NCBI GenBank assembly: GCA_007570785.1
Contig: ML660774.1
Location: 13,048,719 to 13,112,718 of the forward strand
Origin: Antilocapra americana
Lineage: Eukaryota > Chordata > Mammalia > Artiodactyla > Antilocapridae
Direction of reading: 5' to 3'
Length of the DNA: 64,000 nucleotides
Shown piece after piece: positions 29,920 through 41,408 of this stretch. The position numbers and the translations under genes were made by a program. The notes beneath the pieces were generated by a model that saw only the letters and a list, made by a program, of their open reading frames with translations, searched no databases and was not told where the DNA came from. The stretch's first letter is position 1, and each line of letters begins with the position of its first letter.

Positions 29920-30362
29920 AAAGCTATCATTTTTCCAGTACTCATGTATGGATGTGAGAGTTCGACTATAAAGAAAGCTGAGCACAGAAGGATTGATGTT
30001 TTTGAACTGTGGTGTTGGAGAAGACTCTAGAGAATCCCTTGGACAGCAAGGAGATCCAACCAGTCCTTTCTAAAGGAGATCAGTCCTGAGTGTTCATTGG
30101 AAGGACTGATGCTGAAGCGGAAACTCCCATACTTTTGGCCACATGATGTGAAGAACTGACTTATTTGAAAAGACCCTGATTCTGGGAAAGATTGGGGGCA
30201 GGAGGAAAAGGGGATGACAGAGAATGAGATGGCTGGATGGCATCATCAAATCAATGGACATGAGTCTAAGTAAGCTCTGGGAGTTGGTGATGGACAACAA
30301 CTGGCATGTTGCAGTCCATGGGGTTGCAAAGAGTCAGACATGACTGAGCGACTGAATTAAAC
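29920..30362 (+). mobile_element. BovB LINE 3' fragment
   Basis: Starts near ctatcatttttccagtactc, passes atgtatggatgtgagagttc and ends gactgagcgactgaattaaa. It is a 5'-truncated, non-coding copy. Confidence 0.9.
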
Positions 30363-30686
30363 TGAACATTATATGCCTCCTGATACTATGCAGTAAGAAG
30401 TACACAGATAATTGCTATATTACTCTTGTAAAAATTAATCACTGAATTTAATCATGAAGAAACAATCAAGCAAATCCAGGTCATGGAACAATATATGAGG
30501 CAAGTTGTCTGAATTCCTTAAGAAAAAAAAAAAAAAGCAGACTATACCATTGAAATAATGTCAACTCATTTAAAATGATGTTATCTGATTATGTAAGAAT
30601 ATCTTTTTAAAATATGCATACTGAAATATTTAGTGGTGATATTTCATGATGTCGATATTTGCTGGTACGTGACTCATCTGCTTCAA
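30363..30686. other. TUSC3 intron 2 segment, nothing recognised
   Basis: AT-rich, with a poly(A) run at about 30521-30536 that may be the tail of an unrecognised retroposed piece. No gene seen. Confidence 0.5.
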
Positions 30687-31650
30687 GACAGCAGAGGAAT
30701 AGGACGGGGAGACCACTTTCTCCCCAACAAATTCATCAAAAGATCATTTGAATGCTGAGCAACTTCCACAAAACAACTTCTGAACACTGGTGGAGGACAC
30801 CAAGCACACCTTCTCTTCTAAAGGAGGTAGGACTACAAGTGAAAGACCCAAAAAGAAGAAAAAGCAAAAGCCCCAGGAGGCTCTTCAGGAGAATGGAATG
30901 GAAGACCCATCTGTCTCTTTTTCCAAACCCAAGAAAAAGAAATCTTTTTCCAAGGAAGAGCTAGTTAGTAGTGATCTTGAAGAGACAGTTGGTACTGGAA
31001 GTCTTCCCAAGAGGAAGAAATCTTTTCCCAAAGAGGAACCAGTTACTGACCCTGATGAGTCAGAAAACAAGAGGGTCACCAAGAAAAAACGGAAATTGTC
31101 TTCCAAGGAGGAGCCACTCAACAGTGGACCTGAAGAGGCAGCTGCCAGCAAAAGCAGGGGCTCCAAGAAAAAGAAAAAGCTCTGAAAGCTATCCCAGGAA
31201 AGTTAGAATGGACATCTTCCTAGTGGGGCATAACTTACAGAAGTATTCCCCATTCCATCCCCTAGACCCAATAAAAATAAAAACAAATTCACAAGAAAAA
31301 AAAATAAAGGAGGTAGGACTAAATATAAAATACAAAAGGAGAGACAAAGGAGTTAGGGACAGAGACCTATCCTTGCGAAGGAGTCCTGAATGAGGAGAAG
31401 TTTCCACAGAGTAGGAAACCCTCTCACAGTGGGGTATGTGGGGAGTTTTGGAATCCCAGAAGGCAAGATAACCAGGAGGAAAAAAAAAAAAAAAAAAAAC
31501 CCACAGAATACACACCGAATCGCAACTGCAGAAAAGAACTTTCCTGCCAAAGACTCTACCCTAACAACCTAATGCTCAGCCTGGCCCACGCACAGAACAA
31601 AGGACTGAGCAAACACCAAAGGAGAGCTAGCCAGCTGCATACAGGCCCTT
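30687..31650 (+). mobile_element. Artiodactyl L1 5' fragment, split by a NOP56 retrocopy
   Basis: Flanks of the NOP56 insert read continuously as the 5' region of a bovine-type L1: gagaccactttctccccaac and cacaaaacaacttctgaaca on the left, then gagacaaaggagttagggac, ctctcacagtggggtatg and gactgagc on the right. No ORF1 or ORF2 follows; BovB sequence begins at about 31650. The long A-runs (about 31481-31499) are part of it. Confidence 0.65.
30836..31305 (+). pseudogene. NOP56: NOP56 processed pseudogene, 3' end only
   Basis: This is a retrotransposed copy of the 3' end of the mRNA for NOP56, a core protein of box C/D snoRNPs that guide rRNA 2'-O-methylation. The frame gives the lysine-rich C-terminal tail of NOP56: ERPKKKKKQKPQEALQENG, PSVSFSKPKKKKSFSKEE and SDLEETVGTGSLPKRKKS, with three further KKxK/KEEP repeats. 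A TGA at 31183-31185 ends the frame a few codons early; the parental stop corresponds to TAG at 31204-31206. A short 3'-UTR follows, with AATAAA at 31270-31275 and an A-rich tail at about 31291-31305. Perfect 16-base target duplications aaaggaggtaggacta lie at 30820-30835 and 31306-31321. The catalytic-complex domains are absent (5' truncation), introns are absent and the only in-frame ATG is internal, at 30898, so function is unlikely. Confidence 0.93.
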
Positions 31651-33625
31651 CCCCATCCAGAGGTATAGAGGCAGAGTGCCTGAAGAACTATGGACAGAGG
31701 TTCCTGACACTGTACAGGAGGCAGGGATCAACACCATCCCCAAGAAAAAGAAATGGAAAGAAGCAAAATGGCTGTCTGAGGAGGCCTTACAAATCGCTGA
31801 GAAAAGAGGAGAAGCAAAAGGCAAAGGAGAAAAGGAAAGATATACCCATTTGCATGCAGAGTTCCAAAGAACAGCAAGGAGAGATAAGAAAGCCTTCCTC
31901 AGCAATCAATGCAAAGAAATAGAGGAAAGCAATAGAATGAGAAAGACTAGAGATCTCTTCAAGAAAACTGTAGATACCAAGGGAACATTTCATGCAAAGA
32001 TGAGCTCAATAAAGGACAGAAATGGTATGGATCTAAAAAAAAAAAAGCAGACGATATTAAGAGGTGGCAAGAATACACAGAAGGACTATACAAAAAAGAT
32101 CTTCATGACCCAGATAACCACGATGGTGTGATCACTCACCTAGATCTAGACATCCTGGAAAGCGAAGTCAAGTGGGCCTTAGGAAGCATCACTACGAACA
32201 AAGTTAGTGGAGGTCATGGAATTCCAGTTGAGCTATTTCAAATCAGATGATGCTGTGAAAGGGCTGCATCAAAGTGAAAGTGAAAGTTGCTCAATAGTGT
32301 CCAACTATTTGGGACCCCATGAAATTCTCCAAGCCAGAATACTGGAGTGGGTAGCCTTTCCCTTCTCCAGTGGATCTTCCCAACCCAGCAATTGAACCAG
32401 AGTCTCATGCATTGCAGGCAGATTATTTACCAACTCAGCTATCAGGGAAGTCCAATATGCCAGCAAATTTGGAAAACTCAGCAGTGGCCACGGGACTGGA
32501 AAAGGTCAGTTTTCACCCAAAGAAAGGAAACACCAAAGAATGTTCAAAATACCACACAATTGCACTCATCTCACACGCTAGTAAAGTAATGCTCAAAATT
32601 CTCCAAGCCAGGCGTCAACAGTACATGAACTGTGAACTTCCAGATGTTCAAGCTGGATTTAGAAAAGGCAGAGGAACCAGAAATCAAACTGTCAACATCC
32701 GCTGGATCATCAAATAAGCAAGAGAGTTCCAGAAAAATATATGTTTGCTTTATTGACTATGCCTTTGACTGTGTGGATCACAGCAAAATAAAAATGTCTT
32801 AAAGAGATGGGAATACCAGACCACCTGAGCTGCCTCCTGAGATTATCTGTATGCAGGTCAAGAAGCAGCAGTTAGAACTGGTTCCAAATTGGGAAAGGAG
32901 AATGTCAAGGCTGTATACTGTCACCCTGATTACTTAACTTATATGCAGAGTACATCATGTAAAATGCTGGGCTGGAGGAGATTGCCAGGAGAAATATCAG
33001 TAACCTCAGATATGCAGATGACACCACCCTTATGGCAGAAAGTGAAGAGGAACTAAAGAGCCTCGTGATGAAAGTGAAAGAAGAGAGTGAAGAAGTTGGG
33101 TTAAAACTCAACATTCAGAAAACTAAGATCATAGCATCTGGTCCCATCACTTCATGGCAGATAGATGGGGAATCAATGAGAACAGTGAGAGACTTTATTT
33201 TGGGGGGCTCCAAAATCACTGCACATGATGACTGAAACCATAAAATTAAAAGACACTTGCTCTGTGGAAGAAAAGCTGACCAATCTAGACAGCATATTAA
33301 AAAGCAGAGACGTTACTTTGCCAACGAAGGTCCATCTAGTCAAGGCAATGGTTTTTCCAGTAGTCATGCATGGATATGAGAGTTGAACTATAAAGAAAGC
33401 TAAGCGCTGAAGAATTGATGCTTTTGAACTGTGGTGTTGGAGAAGACTCTTGAGAGTTCCTTGGACAGCAAGGAGATCCAACCAGTCCATCCTAAAGGAA
33501 ATCAGTCCTGAATATTCACTGGAAGCTGAAGCTGATGCTGAAGCTGAAACAGTTTTACCACCTGATGGGAAGAACCGACTCATTTGAAAATACCCTGATG
33601 CTGGGAAAGATTGAAGGCGGGAGGG
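31650..33625 (+). mobile_element. BovB LINE, lacking both ends
   Basis: A long sense BovB copy, from ctgaagaactatggacagag near 31680 through the reverse-transcriptase region to gggaaagattgaaggcggga. RT landmarks are agctggatttagaaaaggca near 32650 and atgcagatgacaccaccctt near 33013 (the YADD-type box, here YADDTTLM). Frameshifts and stops break the ORF. It stops about 150 bases short of the usual 3' end, which is odd for a target-primed element and points to a later deletion. A SINE at 32270-32451 interrupts it. Confidence 0.88.
32270..32451 (-). mobile_element. Bov-tA SINE inside BovB
   Basis: Antisense SINE beginning aaagtgaaagtgaaagttgc and ending in the tRNA-like head accaactcagctatcaggga. 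BovB sequence resumes with caatatgccagcaaatttgg, so the SINE is younger than the BovB. Confidence 0.92.
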
Positions 33626-35789
33626 AAAGAAACAGTCCTCACGTATCAGAGAAGCCAGGCAAAGAAGGTATGAATGGCATGAGAGTTTGACAGTCTTTGA
33701 CAAAGTGAAATACTTTGTCAAGGTAGCCAGGCGTATTTGAAAAACCTAAGAATTAAGGCCACAGAGAAATATTATCTAAGGACTAAAGGAAACAACAAGG
33801 ATTGCAGACCCAAAGCCGTTTATACAGAGCACTTACAAGTACACTAAGTGATGCAAAAGGTGATTTTATCTATTGATAAACACAACTCTCACCTTATGCG
33901 CTGCCCTTAGAATAGAATTTCCTAAGAGCTGTGACTTCACTGTAGTGAAGCAAAACGCCGATGAGCTCTTCCACATGATGTGGGCTAGCTGGCTTCAACT
34001 CACCAGCCCTTGTTTGAAATGCTAACCTGAATGAAAGCATTTCACGATCTAATGAGCTTAAGAAATGCTGGCTGATGGATCCCTACCCTAAAAGACTAAT
34101 AATCTTATTTGGGAATGCAAAAGCCAAATGCAAATTACAGTTCACAGGGTAAAAGCAATGATGAATATGTACACTTAAGGAAAGCATTAAATTTGCTAGC
34201 TCTGGAGTCACAAATCCCAACCCTGACAGGTATTAGCTCTGTGACTTTGGGAAAACTGTATAACCTCCCAGCCTAGACAGGCTCATCTAAAGAAATGATT
34301 TTTTTTTTAATTCCTACCATTTAGAGTAGTGAGAATGCCATGAGATATTACATATATAGACAAGTTAACCTAGGATTGCCCAAATAATTTGTATATAGGA
34401 AGTAATAATTTTATTTAGAGAAGGAAAGACATTAACCAGTTAATATCTATCAATAGCAATAATTTATTCTCCCTCATCTTTAAAATATCTTTGCAATTAC
34501 TAGTTATTTATTTGACATTCAACAATATATTAATTTCCAGTATTACCAGCCTTTGATGATACGTACACCCAGACTGACTCTATATATACTTTTTGATTTT
34601 CCATCACCAGGATATTTTTCCTTACCTCTACTGAACCATAGTAATAAGCTTGGAAGAAGATATTTTATTCTTAGAATTTTTAGTGAATTCTGGAAAAGAT
34701 GAGTAACTGTGTGGTAGGATACAGCTAAAAGATTTAGCAATTACGGAGAATATTCCTCATAGTACAATCTGATAAAGGAAGTTTGGAGTTAGGGAGGTGA
34801 GAATTGTATTGAGTAGTCTTAATTAACAACTTTATTTGGCCAAGGAGGTTGATGTTCTCACTGAGGAAGGTGAGAATTGAATTCTGAGATTTGTGAATAA
34901 ACTGACTGTGTGAAAGAAGAGCACAATGATTTGCTAAGGGGGCTTACAAGGAAGCCAATAGCTCATTCACCAGCCTTTCAGCAAAGAAAAGCAACTGGAG
35001 AATCTCAGTGTGTTACCTCTAGAAGAAAATTTTACTTTTTCTTAAAGAAAACAAAAAAAGGAGAGAAGTCTCACAAAGGAAAAGCACTAATCTTTTAAAA
35101 TTACAGTTATTAACATTTCAATGATTCTACACATTATAAAAAAATTATTGCAGTATTACAAGATGTTCCCAAATTACACTGACACACAGAAGTACCCAGG
35201 AGAATTCAATTCATGTATTTTTTAAATTAAAAAAAAAAAAGATTGCTGTTGATGGGGTGCCTTTCTCAATGAATCTACAACTCCCTTTGAGGCTTAATTT
35301 ATAATACAAAATATAATCTGAATACTTGTTCTTGAAATTTTTTCCTTGAAACACTTCTTTATCTTTTTCATCTTAGTTGTCCCCTTGAGATCTCTCTGAT
35401 GCACTCTGTCCACAGAGGCCACAGTTGGTATTCTCTTGGCTCAATGTCAGTAGATCTCAAACCACTTTTCAATCAGAATTATTTAACAAATTCTCCTTTT
35501 AAATTTGCGGTATTCTATAAATCTAGCATCTTCATCCAACATACTCCAAGGCATCCCACTTTCAGCTCACTTACTGTTTTTCTCCGTCAGTTCCATTAAT
35601 ATCCTGAGTTATTTCAACAGACATGTTTAAAGTATACAAATGACCCCAGCCTTCTCACTCCTAAAGCTTTTCTATTATATCAACAAACATCTACACTATA
35701 CATCAGCAATTTACTTATTTACTAATCAACCCTTTACAACTTCCTAATTTTCAACTCCATCCCTTTCACACAAAACCTCATATGAAAAT
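33626..35789. other. TUSC3 intron 2 segment with one MIR
   Basis: Mostly unique AT-rich intron. The only element I recognise is the MIR fragment at 34190-34330. A-runs occur at about 35228-35240. Confidence 0.55.
34190..34330 (-). mobile_element. MIR SINE fragment
   Basis: The plus strand shows the antisense MIR order: agctctggagtcacaaatcc, attagctctgtgactttggg, ataacctcccagcct, catctaaagaaatg. Diverged. Confidence 0.75.
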
Positions 35790-35967
35790 CTATAAAATAG
35801 GTAACTAATGAGAACTGACTGTATAGCAGAGCAAATTACGCATGTTCTGTGGTGACAGAGGGAATATACAGATGTATGTATGTATAGCTGACTCACTGTG
35901 CTGTACAGCAGAAGCTAACACATGTCAAGTAACTAAGCACCAATTTAAAAAATGAAAGAAAGAAAAT
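35790..35967 (+). mobile_element. L1 3'-UTR fragment
   Basis: Artiodactyl L1 3' end: aaaataggtaactaatgaga, ctgactcactgtgctgtaca, gcagaagctaacacatgtca, then an A-rich end with gaaagaaagaaa. Confidence 0.8.
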
Positions 35968-36810
35968 CTAGCTTAACTGTATCACATCTAGTTTATCAAC
36001 TGCCCCATGGCTTCCCTGACCCCCTATCTAACTTCTAACTTCACATTTATACATTTCAAATATACTCTCATTAGCACTGTCAGAATATTTGCCTAGTCCA
36101 CTTCACAGAGTAAAGCAAACAGCTTAGTCCCTACAGAGGATGCTCTAGCTCCTAAACTGCTGAGTATTGGGGAAGAAAATCACTTAATTTCAGAGATTCC
36201 TCACTAAAAATCTGAGTGTTCTAGGATCAAGGATCCTTGTCAATGCCATATGGTCATTCCAATTAGTTAAGCTTCCTACTCCCATATTTCCTCAATGAAA
36301 TAAAATTTTTAAAAGCTATGAATCATCAAACTGCTTCTCACCTTCCCTTTCTCTATCCTAGCTGCACACTTTAGGATTACCTAGAGCATTTTTAAATGTC
36401 CTCCCCACCAAAAATCAAAATATCTGGGCATAGGAACCACATATCTACTCTATACTTTTTATTTGCCTCTAAAGCTTCACCTGTTCTTCCTTCTCTAACA
36501 ACTTCACCCTCTTCCTAACCTGTGAAGTGACTTTTTCTAATAACTTCAACCTTTTTCTCTCATAAATCTATAACTACTCTAAAATTTAAAAGTTTATTGC
36601 AAAACAGGCTGTAATAAACAAGTAAATACAGGTTATTTTGAGCTAAGCATCATTAAAAAATTGAGGGTCCATATTTAACAATTTAACAACATATTGCATT
36701 AAGTCAATTGTTATCTACAGGATATACAATTTACATTATGTTGTGGTTTATGTTATCAAATAACATACAATTATATCTAACTGTGAAATAAATACTTGGA
36801 TAATAAAATC
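35968..36810. other. TUSC3 intron 2 segment, nothing recognised
   Basis: AT-rich intron with C/T-rich patches. No exon or element seen. Confidence 0.55.
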
Positions 36811-36821
36811 TTTCTAGATTA

Positions 36822-37029
36822 TTGTTATTTAGTCACTAAGTCATGTCCAACTCTTTATAACCCCATGGACTGTAGCCAGCCAGGCTCCACTATCCATGGA
36901 ATTCTCCAGGCAAGAATACTGGAGTGGGTTGCCATTTCTTTCTCCGGGGGATCTTCCCGACCTAGGGATCGAACCTCAGTCTCCTGCATTGCAGGGGGAT
37001 TCTTTCCCCCCGAGTCAACTGGTAAGCCA
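36822..37029 (-). mobile_element. Bov-tA SINE, complete
   Basis: Antisense SINE bounded by the perfect 11-base duplication tttctagatta at 36811-36821 and 37030-37040. It contains gtccaactctttataacccc, aagaatactggagtgggttg and gatcgaacctcagtctcctg. Confidence 0.95.
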
Positions 37030-37040
37030 TTTCTAGATTA

Positions 37041-37649
37041 CAGTTACAAAAATATAGTAATTAAATACAGTAATTAAATAGATCTCTTCATAATAATGAA
37101 TACAGAAAATCAACATATTCAGTTTTTAGAAGCAAAGAAATGATTTCCCTAAAATATATATGACATTGTAGGGATGCCAGAGGATAGTCTGAATTTTTGT
37201 GGAATTTGAACTGTTACACCAAATGCCAGTTAAGACGTATTTTTGCTTCACAAGGGCTATTCAGCATCCTGTAAATGAACATAAACAAACCCTGTTCTTA
37301 AGTGCTAGCCCAATGCTGACAAATGTTAATGTGCACTTAAGTACTGGTCTTCAAATAGATAGGAAGGGGACTCAGAATCATCTGAAATGCTGTTTTTCAA
37401 AATAGTTTGCTCATTATCTTTTTAACCTACCTTGACCTGTCTCAACATACACTCATTACTAGATTGTGATGAAATCTTTCATAAAAATTTCGGAACACTG
37501 AAATTCCCTTTCTGCAAGCTAGTCTGACAGAAGCTGATTAGTTTTTTCCCACTGGCTCATGTTACTAATGATTTTGTTTTCCACTAAAGTTCAAAATGGT
37601 TTAGAAATCTAAATAAAGTCTACAAATAATGTGAACAGTCTGAATATGG
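37041..37649. other. TUSC3 intron 2 segment, nothing recognised
   Basis: Unique-looking intron between a SINE and an L1. No exon or element seen. Confidence 0.55.
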
Positions 37650-38099
37650 AGTCACCACATAAAAAGTGTTCTGGAAAAGAAAAACATTCATCCCAGAAGA
37701 AACAGAAAAACTGAATTATCCTTAACGACTGAGGAAATGGAATATGTAATTTAAGAACTCCAGGTCAAGACAATTTTACTGGAGAATTCGATCAAACATT
37801 TAAAGAAGAATTAACACAATTTCTAAAACTAATTTCCTAAATCACTTCCAGAAAATAAATGAGGGAACATTTCCCAATATATTTTATGAAGTATTACCAT
37901 GATACCAAAACTAGACAATGACAGTATAAGTAATGAAAAGCATAAACCAATATCTGACATGAACTTAAAATATAAAAAAGTCTTCAACAAAATATCAAAC
38001 TCAATTCAGCAATACTAAAAAAGAATATAACAATCAAGCAGGATATATTCCAAAATGCAAAGATGATTCAACAGCTGAAAATCAATCAATGTAATCTAC

Positions 38100-38311
38100 T
38101 ATAGTGTTAGCCACTCAGTCGTGTACAACCCTTTGCAACCCCATGGAGTGTAGCCCGCCAGGCTCCTCTGTCCATGTAATTCTCCAGGCAAGAATACTGA
38201 AATGAGTAGCCATTCCCTTATACAGAGCATTTTCCCAACCCAGGTATCAAATCCAGGTATCCTGCATTACAAGCAGATTTTTTTTTACCATCTGAGCCAC
38301 TAGGGAAGCCC
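38100..38311 (-). mobile_element. Bov-tA SINE, complete
   Basis: Antisense SINE in the old L1, with the 11-base duplication atgtaatctac at 38089-38099 and 38312-38322. The head ends accatctgagccactaggga. Confidence 0.94.
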
Positions 38312-38647
38312 ATGTAATCTACCCTATGAACAACCTAAAGAAGAAAAATCCTATCAACTGACTTCCCCAAATTAGGCAAAATTCAATACCCATTCATGAC
38401 AAAAGCTTTCAATAAACCTGTAAAGAACATTCTCAATTATAAAGAATATTAGTAAAAGTCTGACAGCTAATAACATAACAAGTGATGAAAGACTGAATGC
38501 TTTCTCCCAGAGATCAGATGAAAATTTAAAACATAAAACTTTTAGAAAAACTCACATAAGAGGAAAAATAAAATAAAATTGGTGATTGAGGGCTAGGCAG
38601 AGAGTTCAATTGGACAAGACAAGTAAGATCTGTAAAAGATAAACTGA

Positions 38648-38830
38648 TCAATCGCCAGCCCAGGTTTGATGCTCAGGGCTGGTGCACTGGGATGACCCAG
38701 AGAGAGGGAATCGGGAGGGAGGAGGGAGGGGGGTTCTGGAAGGGGAACATATGTATACCCATGGCAGATTCATGTCAATGTATGGCAAAACCAACACAAT
38801 AAAGTAAAGAAAATTTAAAAAAAAAAAAAA
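38648..38830 (+). mobile_element. Young L1 3'-end insertion
   Basis: A 5'-truncated L1 3'-UTR of the recent bovine type: ggctggtgcactgggatgac, cccatggcagattcatgtca, tgtatggcaaaaccaacac, ending in a poly(A) run to 38830. The duplication agataaactga at 38637-38647 and 38831-38841 marks the insertion. Confidence 0.88.
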
Positions 38831-38944
38831 AGATAAACTGAAGTGGACTCACTAAATTGAAATCTACAAAAGATCTTGTTATGAGGTTGAAAAGTCAAGC
38901 CATAGACTAGGAGGAAATATTTAAGGACCACATCTTGCGTCAAG

Positions 38945-39035
38945 AACCCCCATGGACAGAGGAGCCCAGAGGACTACAGTCCATGGGGTCACGAAGAGTC
39001 GGACATGACTGAGCAACTAAGCACAGCACAGAAGA
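38945..39035 (+). mobile_element. Bov SINE, 3' fragment
   Basis: Contains ccccatggacagaggagccc, actacagtccatggggtcac and gagtcggacatgactgagca. 5'-truncated. Confidence 0.85.
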
Positions 39036-39471
39036 CATGAACAGATATTTCAGTAAAGAGGTGATACACAGATGACAAAAAAGTACATGAGAAGATGTTC
39101 AGCACCATTACATCAGTGAGATGCAAAATAAAACCACAAAATAAAACTACATACCCGTGGAATGGCTAAAATAAAACAATGACAACACTGATGCTGGTAA
39201 GGATATGGAAAAACTAGGCCCTTCACGCACTGCTGGTAAGAACGTAAAATGAGACAGCCACGCTGGGAAACATTTTGGCATGTGACTACCATGTAACTCA
39301 GCCATCACACACTGGCAATTTATCTCACAGAAATGAAAATTTCAGTGCACACAAACCTGTACAAGTGTTCATAACAGTTGTATTTGTAGTAGCCCCAAAC
39401 TGAAAACAACTCAGGATTCTTTCAGCAGATGGATGGTTAAACAAACTGCAGTACATCCATACCACAGGATA

Positions 39472-39684
39472 TTGCTATTGTTTAGTTGCTAAGTCGTGTC
39501 TGACTCTTTTGAGACCCCATGCACTGCAGTCCACCAGGCTCCTCCATCCACAGGATTTCCCAGGCAAGAATACTGGAGTGGGCTGCCATTTGATTCTCCA
39601 GGGGATCTCCCTAACGCAGGGATCAAACCCATGTCTCCTGCACTGGCAGACAAATTCTCTACCACTGAGCCACCAGGGAAGCCC
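39472..39684 (-). mobile_element. Bov-tA SINE, complete
   Basis: Antisense SINE flanked by accacaggata at 39461-39471 and accataggata at 39685-39695 (one mismatch). It splits the L1 poly-exon-like 3' ORF remnant. Confidence 0.93.
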
Positions 39685-40105
39685 ACCATAGGATACTACT
39701 CAGTAATAAAAACAATGGAGTACTGATAAACGCAACAACTTGAATAGATTTTTAAGGAGATAAAAGTAAAAAGCAAAAAGCCAAATTCAAAAGGTCATGT
39801 GTTGTATGATTCCACTTACGTAACAGTCTTGAAATGATGAAATTATAGAAATGGAGAATAAATCCAGGAGGTGGGGAGATGGGGTGGGTGTAGCAATAAC
39901 GGGCACCAGAAGGGATACTTCTTGCAATGACCTGCTCTGCATCTTCACTGTGTCAGTACCAGTGTCCTGCTTGTGAAACTGTGCTATGGCTTCACAAGAT
40001 ATTAGCACTGGAGGTCACTGAGTCAAAGGTATATAGGATTTCCCTGTATTGTGTCACAGAATTGCATGTGAAACTATGATTACCTCAAAATTAAAAGGTC
40101 TAATT

Positions 40106-40547
40106 TAAAATAAGCACTGCTGTATATTTATACTTCTCCAAAACTTACTTTGGTATGTTCCCACTGAAAAATACTTCATCCATTTCAGATTGTTTACTTC
40201 TCTATCACAGGAACAAAATTCTCAACATTAGAGGATTTAAAAGATAAATGGATTTCCTTAAGTCCCTTAAAATCTTTCTATTAAACTATTTAAGTGGAGT
40301 GTATTTAAGGGAGCTACTCCACTGCCCCAGAGATATAAGTTGGTGACCTACAAGGCAATATTCAAACCGAATTCCATAATATACATAACTTTACACAGGA
40401 CATAAAGACAAAAATCTGTTTTATGATGACTTGTAGATTGGTCCACAAAATATAAAAATATTAGGCTATCAAAATCACTTCCCAGAAAACACTAAGTTTA
40501 AGCTTACATTTAAATGCACTTAATTGACTACAACATTGAAAATTTTT
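40106..40547. other. TUSC3 intron 2 segment, nothing recognised
   Basis: AT-rich intron between the L1 and a CHR SINE. No exon seen. Confidence 0.55.
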
Positions 40548-40672
40548 AAATTTTTTTTTTAAATGCCCTGTGCAGCATGTGGGATCTTAATTCTTCAACC
40601 AGGGATAGAACCCACAGTGCCCCCTGCATTGGAAGCAGGGCCTGTTAACTATTGGACTGTCAGAGAAGTCCA
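40548..40672 (-). mobile_element. CHR-type cetartiodactyl SINE
   Basis: The antisense tRNA-derived SINE reads tgtgcagcatgtgggatctt, ccagggatagaacccacagt, gcattggaagcagggcctgt and ends ggactgtcagagaagtcc. This family is shared by whales, hippos and ruminants, so it predates the Bov SINEs. It ends 88 bases from exon 2 on its donor side. Confidence 0.88.
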
Positions 40673-40759
40673 AACAAATGCTTAATTCCATTATACACAG
40701 TTATCTTAACTGTAACAAGTACACAATAACAGTTATTAATTTTTTAAATACATACATTA

Positions 40760-41185
<426 letters not shown>

Positions 41186-41408
41186 TAGTGAGTGTTAAGT
41201 CGCTTCAGCCATGTTTGACTCTGAGTGAACCCGTGGACTATAGCCTGCCGGTCTCCCCTGTCCATGGGATTCTCCAGGCAAGAATACTGGAGTGAGTTGC
41301 CATTTCCTTCTCCAGGGCATCTTCCTGACCCAGAGATCGAACCTACAACTCTTATGGCTCCTGCACTGGCAGGCAGGTTCTTTACCACCAGTGCCACCTG
41401 GGATGCCA
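41186..41408 (-). mobile_element. Bov-tA SINE, complete
   Basis: Antisense SINE from gtgagtgttaagtcgcttca to the head taccaccagtgccacctggg. A short extra run (tacaactcttatggctc) lies in the head. Flanks gtgcttttccc and gtgcttttgccc are a probable target duplication. Confidence 0.92.

Larger units (their letters stand above)
37650..40105 (+). mobile_element. Old L1 LINE, sense, carrying four younger insertions
   Basis: ORF2-derived sequence runs from cattcatcccagaagaaaca through taccatgataccaaaactag and aatgtaatctact. After interruptions it continues as gctggtaaggatatggaaaa and cataacagttgtatttgtag to the 3' end near 40105. It is riddled with stops. Younger inserts are SINEs at 38100-38311, 38945-39035 and 39472-39684, and an L1 3' piece at 38648-38830. 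These show that this L1 is much older than the ruminant SINEs. Confidence 0.82.

Noticed and set aside
31676..32131. 151-codon plus-strand frame with KRGEAKGKGEKERYTH-like peptide
   Set aside because: It is part of the BovB ORF, broken before the RT domain, not a separate gene.
33173..33721. 182-codon minus-strand open frame
   Set aside because: It is antisense to the BovB reverse-transcriptase and 3' region; the same peptide pattern recurs opposite every BovB copy.
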